Shown: one piece after another, positions 21,733-23,955 of the stretch
How positions within the stretch are numbered: position 1 is the first letter of the stretch
Layout: each line of letters starts with the position of its first letter
Notes under the pieces: generated by a model
What the model was told of the DNA's origin: nothing
The model's database searches: none
Seen by the model: only the letters and a program-made list of their open reading frames with translations
From: Sanchytrium tribonematis
Lineage: Eukaryota > Sanchytriomycota > Sanchytriomycetes > Sanchytriales > Sanchytriaceae
Assembly: GCA_018985235.1 (NCBI GenBank)
Contig: JADGIG010000074.1
Coordinates: 1 to 23,955, forward strand
DNA length: 23,955 bases
Direction: 5' to 3'
Made by a program: the position numbers and the translations under genes

Positions 21733-23836
21733 ATGTCAACCAAGGGTAATGTAGCGGATAAAGCGAAGTTGTTCGCTGAAAAGTCTAAATTAGACACCAT
21801 TTATTGTGAGAGATGTAATAAGAATGTATTAAAAAGTGCCCCAGATCATTTAGTGTTTGAAAACCATGTTTATCACGTCAATGAATTCAAATGTTGTATA
21901 TGTAAGACCCAATTGAAGTTATCTAATGCTGTTAGATATAAAAATGACTTATTTTGTCAAACACACAACCCTTCTCGTGATCATAACCGACTCAGTCACG
22001 ATACTGAGAAGAATCACCGTCAAAGATCTGGTAGTGTCACCAATGATCAAGAATATCAAGCAATACGTGTTAAAAAGGACCATAAACAGTTACCGTTGCC
22101 CACAACTTGGGTAACCAACATGAAATCTATTTCAAATTTATCTGCAGTTCCAAATGAAGTCAAAATAAGCACGAATTTATCCAATTTATCAAGAGATATG
22201 GAGATTAAAAAGAGTATGAATGGTCTATCATTATCACCAACAGATGATGATGTGCATCGTAGCAACATGGTCTTTATGGGTTCTAGACAAATTAATCTGG
22301 ATATCAAGATAGAATATGAGGAAATCAAAAAGTCATATGAGAAATTAGAAGAGAATACGCGTAAAAGAGGATACACTTTGGAAGATAAACGATCCAGAAG
22401 TCAAAGTTTAAACAAAGAAGATGATTATTCACGGAGAAGAGTCCAAACAGTTGATATTCCATCAAGTCAATTAAGGAATCAAAGCACTGATTTTAAAGTA
22501 GATCAGCCTAAAGATTACTTTATAGAACTGCCAGATTTCTGGTATGAGTTGGATGCTACATATTCAAAACCGAAAACCAACAAATTACCGATTTTAGTGA
22601 TGGGAGATGAAGAAATTAACCGGAGAGAGTTTGGTAGAGAGAATTTAAGACATTTTACTAAATTGGGTATATCTCCATATATGAATTACGATATGGAATG
22701 GGTGGATGTGCTTTGTTTGTATTATAGACATTTTATTAAACAATTAGACCACACAAATTATGTGGCATTAATTGACGAGGGACCTGTCTTAATCACTGTA
22801 TATATGGAAAAGGGAGAATCTAGTAGCGACGAAGAGAGTTTACAAGATTTAGCTGGATTTATGGATGCCTTGAAAGATAATAAATATAAAATACTGATGC
22901 GATGGAAAGGTGGATTGGATTGGAGATTAGTCTTTTATGAAAGCGAATTCAGAAACAAAACAGGGATTAAATCAGCTGTAAATCGACGAAAAATCATCAG
23001 TTATTTACATCCCTCTTTAATTCCAACAAAATTAATAAAAATCACAGATCCGAATATCAAAGATGAGATATGCAAATTAGATGAGTTGAGAGTGACGACA
23101 GAGTATAAATTTGGTGTCATTGTCGTCAAGAAAGACCAATTTAAAGAAGAAGAGATATTCGCAAATAAAGATTCTGATGAGCATTATGATGAATTATTGG
23201 GGATTGTGGGCCATAAAATAGAATTATTAGGATTTCAGGGACATTGTGGTGGACTAGATAATAAAAATGGTAGAACCGGCATTCATTCTGTGCACACTAA
23301 ATTTAGTGATTTTGAAATCATGTACCACGTTTCTACGATGCTGCCATTTGATCCAGTAGATCCTCAACAAATACAACGGAAGCGACATATTGGTAATGAT
23401 ATTGTGTGTCTTGTATATTTAGAAGAAGGCGCCAAATTCAACCCATCCATGATTGCATCAAAATTTCTCCATGTTTACATTTGCGTGCAAAAAGTTGCAA
23501 ATGGCTGGAAAGTCGTCATTGCAGCCAATAAACACATACCGTATTTCGGACCAGCACTCCCAAATCCAAATATATTTACAGATAAAGAAACATTAAGAGG
23601 ATTTTTACTCACAAAATGTATTTCTCATTTATTTAGTAATCAATGGCGAAAATGCTGCATATCATTCGATTGTATTTAGAAATTTAGAAACGCGTACTAG
23701 AGATATGATATTAAAAGATATTGGGGAGAGATATGCAGAGGAAGAAGCATCTAAAAAATCAAATTCATCTAAAAGATTACGAGTATTTAACCATTTAAAG
23801 CGTAGACCTTCCAAGGAGGAGCCAGCTAAAAAGTAA
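21733..23836 (+). CDS. LIM-domain RapGAP (GTPase-activating protein for a Rap-type GTPase)
   Basis: Exons 21733-23617 and 23637-23836 encode 694 residues. Residues about 24-78 form one LIM domain (CERCNKNV, CCICKTQL, FCQTH supply the zinc ligands). A charged linker of about 190 residues follows. From about 265 to 660 is a RapGAP domain, with HVSTMLPF, DPQQIQRKRHIGNDIV and ASKFLHVYICVQ; Asn555 in GNDIV is the expected catalytic Asn thumb. The 19-base intron is required: without it the frame ends in SFDCI, with it comes LLTKLINGENAAYHS and FRNLETRTR, the normal family end. The tail is basic. It should switch off Rap or Rsr1-like GTPases in polarity or adhesion signalling. Confidence 0.92.
23618..23636 (+). 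other. 19-base spliceosomal intron in the LIM-RapGAP
   Basis: gtatttctcatttatttag splits a TTA Leu codon after its first base (phase 1). Retained, it shifts frame and truncates the RapGAP domain; removed, it restores LLTKLINGENAAYHS. It differs from the ADP/ATP-carrier intron only within the 3 central bases. Confidence 0.92.
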
Positions 23837-23880
23837 ACTGAATTTCATTTTAATAATTTTAAAAAAATCAAGTTTTTATT

Positions 23881-23955
23881 TTAATGTCCTGGTAATCTAG
23901 ATGTTTTAGTATTTCCAGTTGCAGGTCCTGTTGCTGTTGCATGTCCACTAGTAGC
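23881..23955 (-). CDS. C-terminal end of an unknown Thr/Ala/Gly-rich protein (runs off the right edge)
   Basis: The last 24 codons of a minus-strand gene enter from the right, ending GHATATGPATGNTKTSRLPGH and TAA. The stop overlaps AATAAA (complement at 23876-23881), the pattern of this genome. The sequence is low in complexity and gives no family. Its first visible 28 bases recur exactly at 18785-18812 on the plus strand, so a related gene end exists there. The frame is inferred from that match and the poly(A) position. Confidence 0.5.
   Translation of the reverse strand, partial: ATSGHATATGPATGNTKTSRLPGH

Noticed and set aside
1-23955. Transposons, virus-like elements, CRISPR arrays, rRNA
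   Set aside because: No reverse transcriptase, integrase, transposase, capsid-like frame, terminal repeats or spaced repeat array was recognised anywhere.

Overview
The window reads as nuclear DNA of a gene-dense, AT-rich eukaryote with mitochondria. It is probably an early-branching member of the fungal side of the opisthokonts that may still build a flagellum (aphelid, Rozella-like or chytrid-like), but this placement is inference. Supporting it are an eIF4B-like factor, a Boi-type SH3-SAM-PH scaffold, an ADP/ATP carrier and an ornithine-type carrier, next to genes rare or absent in most fungi: a motor-less MyTH4-FERM protein and a LisH/coiled-coil protein of FOP/OFD1 type. Genes sit tens of bases apart, many stop codons overlap an AATAAA, and convergent pairs share palindromic poly(A) sites.

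Left third (1-5957): a cluster of secreted-protein genes, nearly all on the minus strand. Two signal-peptide families recur: MRLYLFVLLAMVSA (1890-2999, a broken copy at 3158-3768, and a distant member at 16626-17657) and MLHIYxTLLxA (1298-1693 and 3981-4337). In the first family the promoter and signal-peptide DNA are conserved while the mature proteins differ. TATA-like boxes lie only about 20-35 bases before the ATGs, which suggests very short 5' leaders.

Middle (6201-16389): housekeeping and signalling genes: a small C2H2 zinc-finger protein, an ornithine-type mitochondrial carrier with a Gcn4/AP-1-like site just upstream, the LisH protein, MyTH4-FERM, an alpha/beta hydrolase, a putative mitochondrial PD-(D/E)XK nuclease, an unrecognised nuclear-looking protein, and an SH3-SAM-PH-CH scaffold. 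Right third (16626-23955): a secreted-family gene, the ADP/ATP carrier, Rab geranylgeranyltransferase alpha, a small secreted protein, eIF4B, a 3-hydroxyacyl-CoA dehydratase, a LIM-RapGAP, and the tail of another gene.

The most striking signal is the introns. Two 19-base introns are fixed by protein homology (18597-18615 in the ADP/ATP carrier and 23618-23636 in the RapGAP). They share the form gtatttNNNatttatttag. A 20-base candidate (9488-9507) gives the LisH gene a stop codon directly before its poly(A) signal. These are among the shortest spliceosomal introns I know of. No CRISPR array, tRNA, rRNA, transposon or virus-like element was recognised.
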